Shown: one piece after another, positions 1 through 6,850 of the stretch
Numbering within the stretch: the stretch's first letter is position 1
Layout: each line of letters begins with the position of its first letter
The notes under the pieces: generated by a model
What the model was told of the DNA's origin: nothing
Seen by the model: only the letters and a program-made list of their open reading frames with translations
Databases searched by the model: none
Program-made: the position numbers and the translations under genes
From: Candidatus Caccousia avistercoris
GTDB taxonomy: Bacteria; Bacillota; Clostridia; Oscillospirales; Acutalibacteraceae
Direction: 5' to 3'
Length of the DNA: 10,706 nt
Assembly: GCA_018715025.1 (NCBI GenBank)
Contig: DVMK01000133.1
Span: 1 to 10,706 of the forward strand

Positions 1-39
1 CCCCCTGATGTAGTACTTCCATTTTCCTACATCAGGGGG
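1..39. terminator. Perfect hairpin at left edge, probable terminator of an upstream gene
   Basis: A 13-bp perfect inverted repeat (arms 1-13 and 27-39) encloses a 13-nt loop. The stem may extend past the window edge. The sequence after the right arm is T-rich but has no clean T-run, so on the plus strand it is an imperfect intrinsic terminator. It sits just before the spoIIGA promoter region and would insulate it from upstream transcription. The upstream gene is not visible. Confidence 0.55.
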
Positions 40-115
40 TACTTTGTCTATTGTCCGTTTTTACTGGACCTGTTCAGCCGGGCAGCCGGCGCACAATTTC
101 CCGCGGGGACTTTTT

Positions 116-148
116 TTGACAGAAACAGCAAGGTTCCCCGCCTATAAT
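116..148 (+). promoter_or_regulatory. Spo0A/sigma-A-type spoIIG promoter with long spacer
   Basis: A consensus -35 hexamer TTGACA (116-121) and a consensus -10 hexamer TATAAT (143-148) are separated by 21 bp rather than the usual 17. Known background: the B. subtilis spoIIG and spoIIE promoters have perfect-looking hexamers with 21-22 bp spacers and need Spo0A~P bound at or near the -35 element. Here TTTGACA (115-121), read on the other strand as TGTCAAA, is one mismatch from the 0A box TGTCGAA and overlaps the -35. Activation by Spo0A at sporulation onset is therefore inferred. Expected transcription start is about position 155. Confidence 0.75.
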
Positions 149-165
149 AGAGAATACGGGAGGGG

Positions 166-993
166 GTGCCGGGTACGCAGACCATTTACATAGACGTGCT
201 GCTGGGGCTGAACCTGTTCGTCAACTATTTTCTGCTGCTGGCGGTGGCCCGTTTTCTGGGCCTGCGCGCCGGCCGCCTGCGGCTTCTGGGCGGGGCCGGG
301 CTGGGGGCGCTGTATTCCCTGGCCATTTTGCTGCCGCCCCTGCCCGCCGCGCTTTCCCTGCTGGTTAAGCTGGCTGTTTCGGGGGGCATTGTGCTGGCCG
401 CCTTTCCCCTTGCCGGCTGGAAGCTCTTCCTGCGGGCGCTGGCCGCCTTCTACCTGGTGAGCTTTGCCTTCGCCGGATTTCTTCTGGTGTTCTGGTACCT
501 GGTTTCCCCCCAAGGGCTTGTCATTAAGAATTCCGTCGTATACCTTGACATTTCCCCCCTCGTGTTCCTGGCCGCCACCGTGCTGGCTTACGGGGCGGTG
601 CGGCTGTTCCAGCGGGCGACGGGCCGCGAGGCGCCCCGCAGCCTCACCTGCCGGGTCACGGCGGTAAAAAACGGAAAAACGGCGGTGTTCACCGCGCGGG
701 TAGACACCGGGAACAGCCTCACCGAGCCCTTTTCCGGCGCGCCCGTCATTGTGGCGGAGGAGTCAGCCGCCGGGGGCCTGGCCCCCGCCTGGGGGGAGGG
801 CTGCCGGCTCGTCCCCTTCCGCACCGTCTCGGGAAGCGGGCTGCTGCAGGCCTTTCGCCCAGACCGCCTCACCATTCAGTGCGGCGGCAGGGTGACTGAG
901 CCGGGGGAAGCGTACATCGCCCTCAGCAAAGAGCCTGTCTCTGCGGGGGAATTCAGCGCGCTGCTGAACCCAGCGCTATTGGAACAGCCCTGA
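166..993 (+). CDS. spoIIGA: SpoIIGA, sporulation sigma-E factor-processing peptidase
   Basis: This is the membrane-embedded aspartic protease that removes the pro-sequence of sigma-E in the mother cell after signalling from the forespore. At 275 aa its length is usual for the family. Residues about 8-146 form several hydrophobic membrane segments, beginning with the family-like IYIDV(x)nNYFLLL stretch. The C-terminal half is a soluble protease domain with the DTGN motif, whose Asp180 corresponds to the catalytic Asp183 of B. subtilis SpoIIGA; the LVPFRTVS stretch (215-222) is also typical. The start is GTG at 166, the only usual initiation codon between the in-frame stop at 148 and the conserved N-terminus. 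The SD GGGAGG (158-163) lies only about 2 nt from it, which is unusually close. sigE follows after 87 bp, so protease and substrate are co-transcribed from the promoter at 116-148. Confidence 0.95.
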   Translation: MPGTQTIYIDVLLGLNLFVNYFLLLAVARFLGLRAGRLRLLGGAGLGALYSLAILLPPLPAALSLLVKLAVSGGIVLAAFPLAGWKLFLRALAAFYLVSFAFAGFLLVFWYLVSPQGLVIKNSVVYLDISPLVFLAATVLAYGAVRLFQRATGREAPRSLTCRVTAVKNGKTAVFTARVDTGNSLTEPFSGAPVIVAEESAAGGLAPAWGEGCRLVPFRTVSGSGLLQAFRPDRLTIQCGGRVTEPGEAYIALSKEPVSAGEFSALLNPALLEQP

Positions 994-1080
994 GCCTGAA
1001 TCTGGCCGGAGGCTTCAGAGGGAGGGCCGCTTCACCGGCGGCGGCCGTGGGCGCGCCGCGCCCCAAGAGAGGAAAGGGAA

Positions 1081-1809
1081 ATGAAAAACAGACTGCGGGA
1101 ACCGCTGCAAAAGCTTGCCAGACGGCTGGCCGCCCTGCTGGGCAGGGCCGGGCTTATGGGGGAGGTTCACTACATCAACGGGCCGGAAACCCTCCCCGCC
1201 CCCCTCACCGCCGCGGAGGAAGCGAAAATCATGCAGAATATCCGGGACGGCGTGGAGAACGCCCGGGAACCGCTCATCACCCACAACCTGCGGCTGGTGG
1301 TGTACATCGCCAAGAAATTCGAGTCCAGCAACGCGGGCATGGAGGACCTGATCTCCATCGGCACCATCGGCCTGATCAAGGCGGTAAACACCTTCTGCCC
1401 GGAACGGAACATCAAGCTGGCCACCTACGCTTCCCGCTGCATCGAGAACGAAATCCTCATGTTCCTGCGGAAAAATTCCCAGCTTCGCAATGAAATCTCC
1501 ATCGACGACCCGCTGAACGTGGACTGGGACGGCAACGAGCTGCTTCTTTCCGACGTGCTGGGCAGCGACCAGGATGCGGTGGACCAAGGCCTGGAGCAGG
1601 AGGCGGAAAAAAAACTGCTGCTGGGGGCCGTCGCCCGCCTTCCCCCCAGGGAGCGCCAGATTATGGAGCTCCGCTTCGGCCTGGGCAAGGGGAAGGAACA
1701 CACCCAGAAGGAGGTGGCCGACGCCCTGGGCATCTCACAGTCCTACATTTCCCGGCTGGAAAAGCGGATTATCCAGCGGCTGCGCCGCGACCTGGAGCGG
1801 GTGGGCTGA
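1081..1809 (+). CDS. sigE: RNA polymerase sporulation sigma factor sigma-E (pro-sigma-E)
   Basis: This is the early mother-cell sigma factor, made as an inactive precursor and processed by SpoIIGA. The 242 aa compare with about 239 in B. subtilis. Residues 1-30 form a basic amphipathic pro-sequence. EVHYINGPETLP (28-39) aligns with EVYYIGGSEALP of B. subtilis, so cleavage is predicted between His30 and Tyr31. The region-2 core is strongly conserved (NLRLVVYIAKKF 69-80, EDLISIGTIGLIKAVNTF 88-105, ATYASRCIENEILM 114-127). DWDGNELLLSDVLG (148-161) is typical of sigma-E, and region 4.2 carries the helix-turn-helix QKEVADALGISQSYISRLEK (209-228). The ATG is preceded by a purine-rich SD (1067-1078). 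It lies directly downstream of spoIIGA, the usual arrangement. sigG does not follow. Confidence 0.97.
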   Translation: MKNRLREPLQKLARRLAALLGRAGLMGEVHYINGPETLPAPLTAAEEAKIMQNIRDGVENAREPLITHNLRLVVYIAKKFESSNAGMEDLISIGTIGLIKAVNTFCPERNIKLATYASRCIENEILMFLRKNSQLRNEISIDDPLNVDWDGNELLLSDVLGSDQDAVDQGLEQEAEKKLLLGAVARLPPRERQIMELRFGLGKGKEHTQKEVADALGISQSYISRLEKRIIQRLRRDLERVG

Positions 1810-1891
1810 AGCGGGCCCGGCGCTCCGCCCTCTTCCGGCGTATCCTCCATATTTTTTTGCAGGAAACGAGAAATCTTTTTGCAAAAAAGGG

Positions 1892-1921
1892 TTGCGTTTT
1901 CCTCTGGGGATCGTATATAAT
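1892..1921 (+). promoter_or_regulatory. Predicted sigma-A promoter in the sigE-asnB gap
   Basis: A -35-like TTGCGT (1892-1897) and a perfect -10 TATAAT (1916-1921) are 18 bp apart within an AT-rich patch of otherwise GC-rich DNA. Expected start is about 1927-1929. This is the only convincing promoter found between sigE and asnB, so it is the likely source of asnB-pyrG transcription, but a strong terminator follows almost at once. Two copies of TTTTTGCA (1854-1861 and 1876-1883), 22 bp apart, lie just upstream; their role is unknown. Confidence 0.6.
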
Positions 1922-1944
1922 AAAAGACAGTTTATTGCACGGAC

Positions 1945-1992
1945 AACGGCGTCCGCGGGGCTTGCTCAGCCACCCCGCGGGCGCCGTTTTTT
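1945..1992 (+). terminator. Very strong intrinsic terminator or attenuator before asnB
   Basis: Arms 1945-1960 and 1973-1988 give a 16-bp stem, fully paired if one G-U is allowed, with a 12-nt loop. The T-run TTTTTT (1987-1992) follows. It would end read-through from sigE. It also lies about 17 nt downstream of the predicted start at the 1892-1921 promoter, so it would stop most of that transcription too unless relieved. It may act as an asnB-pyrG attenuator or end a short RNA of about 65 nt. Confidence 0.85.
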
Positions 1993-2013
1993 GCTGCAGG
2001 AAGGGGGATCCCC

Positions 2014-2085
2014 ATGGGATGGAACACAGTGAGGCGCGGCCCTTCCATCTGTTTTTTCCGCCTGCTTTCCGGGAATTGCCGTTGA
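2014..2085 (+). CDS. Possible 23-codon leader ORF upstream of asnB
   Basis: A short ORF begins with ATG at 2014, preceded by an SD-like AGGAAGGGGG (1998-2007), and ends at TGA 2083-2085, 51 nt before asnB. The peptide starts MGWNTVRRG. Part of the SD lies in the palindrome GGGGATCCCC (2004-2013), which could pair locally. No family is recognised and a chance ORF is quite possible. The only support is SD spacing and position in the asnB leader. Confidence 0.2.
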   Translation: MGWNTVRRGPSICFFRLLSGNCR

Positions 2086-2136
2086 CGGGGCAGCAAGACG
2101 GAAACCGCAGGAAAAGAGGAAAGGAAGGAACGCGCT

Positions 2137-3720
2137 ATGTGTACGGTGCTCGCCTACTTCGGGTCTGACATGACCCGGGAGCAGTTCGATCAATATCTCG
2201 CCAGAACGCAGGAAAGAGGGCCTGACGATTCAAAAACAGTAGAACTCCCGGAAGGGGGATTCCTGGGCTTCCAGCGCCTGGCCATTATGGGGCTGACCCC
2301 GGAGGGGATGCAGCCCTTCCGCCTGGGCGGCAGCTTCGCCCTGTGCAACGGGGAGCTGTACGGCTTTCGGCAGGCAAAAAAGGAGCTGGAGGAAAAAGGC
2401 TACCGGTTCCGCAGCGGCTCTGACTGCGAGCTGCTGCTGCCCCTGTACCGGGAATATGGGACGGACATGTTCCGCCGGCTGGATGCGGAATTCGCCTGCA
2501 TCCTCTACGACGGGGAGAAAAAGGAGGTGGTGGCCGCCCGCGACCCCATTGGAATCCGGCCCCTGTTTTACGGGCGCAGCGCCAGCGGCGGGCTGGCCCT
2601 GGCCAGCGAGGCCAGAAGCCTGGAGGGCTGGGTGAAGGAAATCCGCCCCTTCCCGCCGGGGTGCTACTACCGCGGCGGCCGCTTCCACCGCTACCGGGAT
2701 CCCGCCGGCTTCGGCGCCCCCTGCAGCGACAGCTGGGAGGACATGCTGGCCGGGATCCGGCAGAGGCTGATTGCCGCGGTGGAAAAAAGGCTGGATTCCG
2801 ACGCGCCGCTGGGCTTCCTTCTCTCCGGCGGACTTGACAGCTCGCTGGTGTGCGCCATTGCCGCCAGGAAAAGCAAAAAGCCCATCCGCACCTTCGCGGT
2901 GGGCATGGAGAAGGACGCCATCGACCTGAAATACGCCCGCCAGACGGCGGAGTACCTGGGGGCCCAGCACACCGAATTTTACATGACGCCGGACATGGTC
3001 ACCGGCAGCCTGGAGCAGGTCATCGCCCGCCTGGGCACCTACGACATTACCACGGTGCGGGCCAGCATGGGCATGTACCTTCTGTGCCGGGAAATCCACC
3101 GGCACACCGACGTGCGGGTGCTGCTCACCGGCGAGGTTTCCGACGAGCTGTTCGGCTACAAGTACACCGACTTCGCCCCTTCCCCGGAGGCCTTCCAGGC
3201 AGAGAGCGAAAAGCGCGTGCGGGAGCTGTACGCCTACGACGTGCTGCGGGCCGACCGGTGCATTGCCGACAACAGCATAGAGGCCCGCGTCCCCTTTGGA
3301 GATTTGGAATTTGTCCGGTATGTAATGTCCATCGATCCACGGTGGAAGCAGAACCGGTACGGGAAGGGGAAATACCTGCTGCGCAAGGCCTTCGAGGGGG
3401 ACTGGCTTCCCTCTGAAATCCTGTGGAGGGAAAAGGCCGCCTTCAGCGACGCGGTGGGCCACAGCATGGTGGACGACCTGAAGGCCTATGCGGAGCAAAA
3501 ATTCCCGGGGGACGGCTGGCGGGAAGCCTGCCGGGCCTTTCAGCCCGCAGCCCCCTTCACCAAGGAGTCCCTGCTGTACCGGCAGATTTTTGAAAAATAT
3601 TACCCCGGCCAGGGGGCTATGATCCCCGGCTTCTGGATGCCCAACCGGGAGTGGAAGGGCTGCGACGTGGACGATCCCTCCGCCCGCGTGCTGGCAAACT
3701 ATGGGGCCAGCGGCCTGTGA
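2137..3720 (+). CDS. asnB: Asparagine synthase (glutamine-hydrolysing), AsnB type
   Basis: This cytoplasmic enzyme makes asparagine from aspartate, ATP and glutamine (EC 6.3.5.4). The N-terminal class-II glutaminase domain begins directly with Cys2, the nucleophile exposed after Met removal. ERGPDD (26-31), Arg47, NGE (71-73) and SGSD (93-96) match glutamine-binding positions of E. coli AsnB. The synthetase domain has the ATP pyrophosphatase loop SGGLDSS (230-236) and a second conserved block TGEVSDELFGY (331-341), followed by EARVPF and the conserved C-terminal region ending in a DDPSAR motif. The 527 aa compare with 554 in E. coli. The start is fixed by Cys2 and by SD AAGGAAGG (2121-2128, 8-nt spacing). 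pyrG begins 31 bp downstream, so the two are probably one transcript. The 5' region contains a promoter and terminator that could attenuate expression. Confidence 0.95.
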   Translation: MCTVLAYFGSDMTREQFDQYLARTQERGPDDSKTVELPEGGFLGFQRLAIMGLTPEGMQPFRLGGSFALCNGELYGFRQAKKELEEKGYRFRSGSDCELLLPLYREYGTDMFRRLDAEFACILYDGEKKEVVAARDPIGIRPLFYGRSASGGLALASEARSLEGWVKEIRPFPPGCYYRGGRFHRYRDPAGFGAPCSDSWEDMLAGIRQRLIAAVEKRLDSDAPLGFLLSGGLDSSLVCAIAARKSKKPIRTFAVGMEKDAIDLKYARQTAEYLGAQHTEFYMTPDMVTGSLEQVIARLGTYDITTVRASMGMYLLCREIHRHTDVRVLLTGEVSDELFGYKYTDFAPSPEAFQAESEKRVRELYAYDVLRADRCIADNSIEARVPFGDLEFVRYVMSIDPRWKQNRYGKGKYLLRKAFEGDWLPSEILWREKAAFSDAVGHSMVDDLKAYAEQKFPGDGWREACRAFQPAAPFTKESLLYRQIFEKYYPGQGAMIPGFWMPNREWKGCDVDDPSARVLANYGASGL

Positions 3721-3751
3721 GGGGACGCCGGAGGAAGGAAGGACGTGCAAC

Positions 3752-5353
3752 ATGGCAAAGCATATTTTTGTGACGGGCGGCGTGGTTTCCGGCTTGGGAA
3801 AGGGGATTTCGGCCGCTTCTCTGGGGCGGCTGCTGAAGGCCCGCGGCCTGCGGGTGGCGGCCCAGAAGCTGGACCCGTACATGAACGTGGACCCGGGCAC
3901 CATGAGCCCTTACCAGCACGGGGAGGTGTTCGTCACCGAGGACGGCGCCGAAACCGACCTGGACCTGGGCCACTATGAACGCTTCATCGACGAGGACCTG
4001 AACAAGCTTTCCAACCTGACCTCGGGCCGGGTCTACTGGAACGTGCTGAACAAGGAAAGGAAGGGCGAATACCTGGGCAGCACGGTGCAGGTGATCCCCC
4101 ATGTCACAGGGGAAATCAAGGAGTTTGTGTACGGCCTGGGAAAATACACCGGGGCCGACGTGGTCATTACGGAGATCGGCGGCACCATCGGCGACATAGA
4201 GAGCCAGCCCTTTCTGGAGGCCATCCGGCAGATTTCCCGGGAGATCGGGCGGAAAAACTGCCTGTTTCTCCACGTGGTGCTGGTGCCCTGGCTGAAATGC
4301 TCCGGCGAGCACAAGACGAAGCCCGCCCAGCACTCTGTGCATGAGCTGCAGGGCATGGGCATCATGCCCGACGTGATCATCGCCCGCTGCGACGAGCCCC
4401 TGGAGGACGGCATCCGCCAGAAAATCGCCCTGTTCTGCAACGTAGAGCCGGAATGCGTCATCGAGAACCAAACCCTGGGCAGCCTGTACGACGTCCCTCT
4501 CATGCTGCACAGGGCGGGCCTGGACAAAATTGTCTGCAGCCATTTCGGCTTCCGCGCGCCGGAGCCGGATTTGTCTGACTGGGAGGCCATGTGCCGCCGC
4601 ATTGCGGGGGCGGACCGGCGGGTGACGGTAGCCCTGGTGGGAAAATATGTGGAGCTGCACGACGCCTACCTGTCTGTGGCGGAAGCCCTGCGCCACGGCG
4701 GCTACGAGCACGGCATCCAGGTGGAGATCCGCTGGGTGGACTCGGAGCGCCTGGAACGGGAAGACCCCGCCGGCCTGCTGCAGGAGGCCGACGGCATCCT
4801 GGTGCCCGGCGGCTTCGGGGAACGCGGCGTGGAGGGCATGATCCGTGCCGCCCGGTACGCCAGGGAAAACCGCATCCCCTATTTCGGCATCTGCCTGGGC
4901 ATGCAGGTGGCGGTGATTGCGTTCGCCCGGGACTGCGCCGCCATGCCGGAGGCCCACTCCCGGGAGTTCGCCCCGGCCAGCGAGTTCGCCGTCATTGACC
5001 TTATGCCGGACCAGCGGGGCAACCTGCCGAAGGGGGGCACCATGCGGCTGGGCGGGTACCCCTGCCAGCTGCAGGAGGGCAGCCTGCTGCGCGAAATTTA
5101 CGGCCAGCCTCTGGTGACAGAACGCCACCGCCACCGGTACGAGGTAAACAACCAGTTCCGCGCCCCGCTGGAGGAAGCGGGCCTTCGATTCAGCGGCCTT
5201 TCCCCCGACCACCGCCTGGTGGAGGCGGTGGAGCTGCCCGGCCACCCCTTCTTTGTGGGCGTGCAGTACCACCCAGAGTTCAAATCACGCCCAAACCGGG
5301 CCCACCCCATCTTCCGCGCCTTCATCCAGGCCTGCTGGGAAGGAAAAAAGTAA
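3752..5353 (+). CDS. pyrG: CTP synthase (glutamine-hydrolysing)
   Basis: This enzyme converts UTP to CTP using ATP and glutamine (EC 6.3.4.2), the last step of de novo pyrimidine nucleotide synthesis. The synthetase domain starts with KHIFVTGGVVSGLGKG (3-18), the nucleotide-binding loop, followed by KLDPYMNVDPGTMSP (39-53). HGEVFVTEDGAETDLDLGHYERF and GGTIGDIES follow. The class-I glutamine amidotransferase domain has VPGGFGERG (351-359), nucleophile Cys381 in GICLGMQ, and His507/Glu509 in the HPEF motif. The 533 aa are close to the usual 535-545. ATG 3752 was chosen because the conserved N-terminus starts there and an SD GGAGGAAGGAAGG (3730-3742) precedes it; an earlier in-frame start at 3701 would overlap asnB. 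It is the last gene of the plus-strand unit and ends before a bidirectional terminator. Confidence 0.97.
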   Translation: MAKHIFVTGGVVSGLGKGISAASLGRLLKARGLRVAAQKLDPYMNVDPGTMSPYQHGEVFVTEDGAETDLDLGHYERFIDEDLNKLSNLTSGRVYWNVLNKERKGEYLGSTVQVIPHVTGEIKEFVYGLGKYTGADVVITEIGGTIGDIESQPFLEAIRQISREIGRKNCLFLHVVLVPWLKCSGEHKTKPAQHSVHELQGMGIMPDVIIARCDEPLEDGIRQKIALFCNVEPECVIENQTLGSLYDVPLMLHRAGLDKIVCSHFGFRAPEPDLSDWEAMCRRIAGADRRVTVALVGKYVELHDAYLSVAEALRHGGYEHGIQVEIRWVDSERLEREDPAGLLQEADGILVPGGFGERGVEGMIRAARYARENRIPYFGICLGMQVAVIAFARDCAAMPEAHSREFAPASEFAVIDLMPDQRGNLPKGGTMRLGGYPCQLQEGSLLREIYGQPLVTERHRHRYEVNNQFRAPLEEAGLRFSGLSPDHRLVEAVELPGHPFFVGVQYHPEFKSRPNRAHPIFRAFIQACWEGKK

Positions 5354-5390
5354 GCCTCCCGCCCCGCCGGAAAGGAAATGAGCCTGACAG

Positions 5391-5446
5391 AAAAACAGCG
5401 CTCCCCCCGCCCCAGCCGGAAAGGCTGCGCGGGAGGAGCGCTGTTT
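5391..5446. terminator. Bidirectional terminator between pyrG and the MFS gene
   Basis: A 12-bp perfect outer stem (5393-5404 with 5435-5446) encloses further pairing CCCGC/GCGGG (5406-5410 with 5429-5433) and AGCC/GGCT (5414-5417 with 5423-5426). On the minus strand the hairpin is followed by a five-U run (5395-5391), serving the MFS gene. On the plus strand only a GTTTG tail follows, so termination of pyrG is weaker. It lies between convergent genes, as expected for a shared terminator. Confidence 0.85.
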
Positions 5447-5461
5447 GCTGCGTCCAGGCTG

Positions 5462-6769
5462 TCAAACGCTCTGTTGCGCCTTCCCCCGGCGCATAACAGG
5501 GGAAAGGGCCAGCAAAAGGACACAGCAAAAGTAGACGAGAAGCGCGGCCACAAAGGGAAGCTGGCGGCCCGCCGAGGACAATAGGCCGCCGATTGTCCCA
5601 AAGGGCATGCTTACCCCCACCGTGAACACGTGGATGAGGGAAAGGATCCGGGAGCGTTCCTCCGGATTGATGCTGACCGTGATCAGCGAATCCTTTCTGG
5701 GGAGAAGCAGGGCCTGCCCCAGGGATTCGCAGACAATGTAAATCCCCAGCGGCCACAGGGCATCCTTCCCGGCAAGGAGCAGGCAGACGTAAGCCGCCAC
5801 ATACAGGACGGCGCCCGCCAGCATGACCCGCCGGTAAGAAAGCCGGTTCAGCCGGCGCTGGACGAACAGCACCACCATCAGCATGAGAAAGGATTTTACC
5901 ATGGGGAAGGCGGCCACCGCCTCCTGCCCTACCCCCAGCGTCTGGGTAATGTGGATGGCAAAAAAGTTGCCCGACATGACGCCCGCAATGTTCAGAAGGA
6001 TGGCCAGAACCAGCGTCACACGAATTTCCGGGGTGCGGAGCATGCTGGAAAGAACCGCCCCGTACCCCCGGAAGGAAGCCAGGACAGGCTGCCCCTTAGA
6101 CTCTTCCATCCGCCTCTTCCCCACGGTGGTTTCCCGGCAGAGGAAGTAAAAGCTGATGAATTTCGCTGTGATCATGACAAACATGGTCAGGTACAGGATG
6201 CGCATAGCCGGGACAACCCCCAGAGACGCCACCATCATCATGGAAATGGGGGTGAAAAAGGCGGCGATATATCCGGTGGCCGACCAGAAGGCATAGACAG
6301 AGAGCAGCTGCTCTTTGGGGCAGTCCTCCACCAGCAGGCTCACAATGGAGTTTGCGGAAATGGGGGCAAAGGCCGCGAACAGCGCCGCCACCGTGAAAGA
6401 GCCCAGCCCCTGGGCCAACCCCCACAGCAGGCAGGGCAGCGACCAGGAAAGAAGGTCAAAAATCAGGGTGGCGCGGTTCCTTCCCAGGCGGTCGATCACA
6501 ACGCCGCCGAACAGGGCGGTGAAGATTTGCAGGAACAGGCCCAGGGAGGAAAGGCTCCCGATTTCCACGTCTGAAAGCCCCAGGTTCATCATGTAAAGCG
6601 AAGCGTACGGTGCGTAAAGATTGTACAGCACAGCCCATATAGGCTGCATAAAAATACAGATTCTCTGGTTCCCGTGCAGAGCATTCAGCTCCTGCACAAA
6701 ACCTATCCGGTGGATGTACCGCCCTAATTTTGTCGTAGAAAGCCACCTGACCTTAGGGTATCTCCCCAC
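5462..6769 (-). CDS. MFS transporter, putative sugar or glycoside permease
   Basis: This is a major facilitator superfamily secondary transporter of 435 aa with about 12 hydrophobic segments. Loop 2-3 carries a motif-A-like GGVVIDRLGRNRA (88-100). A cytoplasmic loop rich in charged residues (about 211-250) separates the two halves. The N-terminal stretch FVQELNALHGN followed by NLYAPYASLYM resembles a group of poorly characterised Clostridia MFS proteins recalled from memory. The start is uncertain. GTG 6769 has SD-like GGGG only 4 nt away and gives about 40 residues before the first membrane helix, part of which looks conserved. It is last in the minus-strand operon, 79 bp after the SIS gene, so the substrate is inferred to be the sugar or glycoside processed by that operon. 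No substrate can be read from the sequence alone. Confidence 0.85.
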   Translation of the reverse strand: MGRYPKVRWLSTTKLGRYIHRIGFVQELNALHGNQRICIFMQPIWAVLYNLYAPYASLYMMNLGLSDVEIGSLSSLGLFLQIFTALFGGVVIDRLGRNRATLIFDLLSWSLPCLLWGLAQGLGSFTVAALFAAFAPISANSIVSLLVEDCPKEQLLSVYAFWSATGYIAAFFTPISMMMVASLGVVPAMRILYLTMFVMITAKFISFYFLCRETTVGKRRMEESKGQPVLASFRGYGAVLSSMLRTPEIRVTLVLAILLNIAGVMSGNFFAIHITQTLGVGQEAVAAFPMVKSFLMLMVVLFVQRRLNRLSYRRVMLAGAVLYVAAYVCLLLAGKDALWPLGIYIVCESLGQALLLPRKDSLITVSINPEERSRILSLIHVFTVGVSMPFGTIGGLLSSAGRQLPFVAALLVYFCCVLLLALSPVMRRGKAQQSV

Positions 6770-6824
6770 ATTTCCCCGTGAGGATGAAATGATTGTTTCT
6801 CGCCGCCTTCCAAACCGGCTTTAT

Positions 6825-6850
6825 TTCCCGCTTGAAGCGGGGAATTTTTT
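6825..6850 (+). terminator. Small hairpin with T-run between the SIS and MFS genes
   Basis: CCCGC (6827-6831) pairs with GCGGG (6837-6841) around TTGAA, extended by flanking T/A pairs with one bulge, and TTTTTT (6845-6850) follows on the plus strand. As drawn it would terminate plus-strand, that is antisense, transcripts coming from the MFS region. On the coding minus strand it sits just after the SIS stop codon but has no U-run after the stem, so there it may only be a stability hairpin. Confidence 0.4.

Noticed and set aside
50..80. Additional Spo0A boxes upstream of spoIIGA (for example TGTCCGT at 52-58)
   Set aside because: Matches to TGTCGAA are too poor to call by eye.
1025..1046. GGCCGC/GCGGCC inverted repeat between spoIIGA and sigE
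   Set aside because: Only 6 bp in very GC-rich DNA with no T-run; likely chance.
1848..1855. CATATTTT as a possible sigma-E -10 element
   Set aside because: No ATA-like -35 element occurs at the expected distance upstream.
1927..1992. B. subtilis-type CTP-sensitive pyrG attenuation
   Set aside because: The required GGGCTC initial sequence is absent, and the leader is before asnB rather than directly before pyrG.
1993..2136. T-box or other riboswitch in the asnB leader
   Set aside because: No T-box core sequence or known aptamer signature was recognised, and the segment between terminator and asnB is short.
2230..3903. 557-codon minus-strand ORF across asnB
   Set aside because: It is antisense to the clearly conserved asnB and the start of pyrG; long stop-free antisense frames are expected in GC-rich genes, and its low-complexity Ala/Gly/His/Gln-rich protein has no family features.
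3617..5272. 551-codon minus-strand ORF across pyrG
   Set aside because: Antisense shadow of pyrG with no recognisable domain.
5378..5584. 68-codon plus-strand ORF after pyrG with an AAAGGA SD
   Set aside because: It runs through the bidirectional terminator and into the antisense of the MFS gene, with no conserved features.
5630..6574. 314-codon plus-strand ORF across the MFS gene
   Set aside because: The minus-strand frame encodes a clear 12-helix transporter; this frame is rich in Gln, His, Arg and Gly, as expected of a reverse-complement shadow.
6724..6771. 15-codon ATG ORF overlapping the MFS start on the minus strand
   Set aside because: It has an SD-like GGGG upstream but overlaps the transporter coding frame and the same GGGG serves the GTG start; nothing else supports it.
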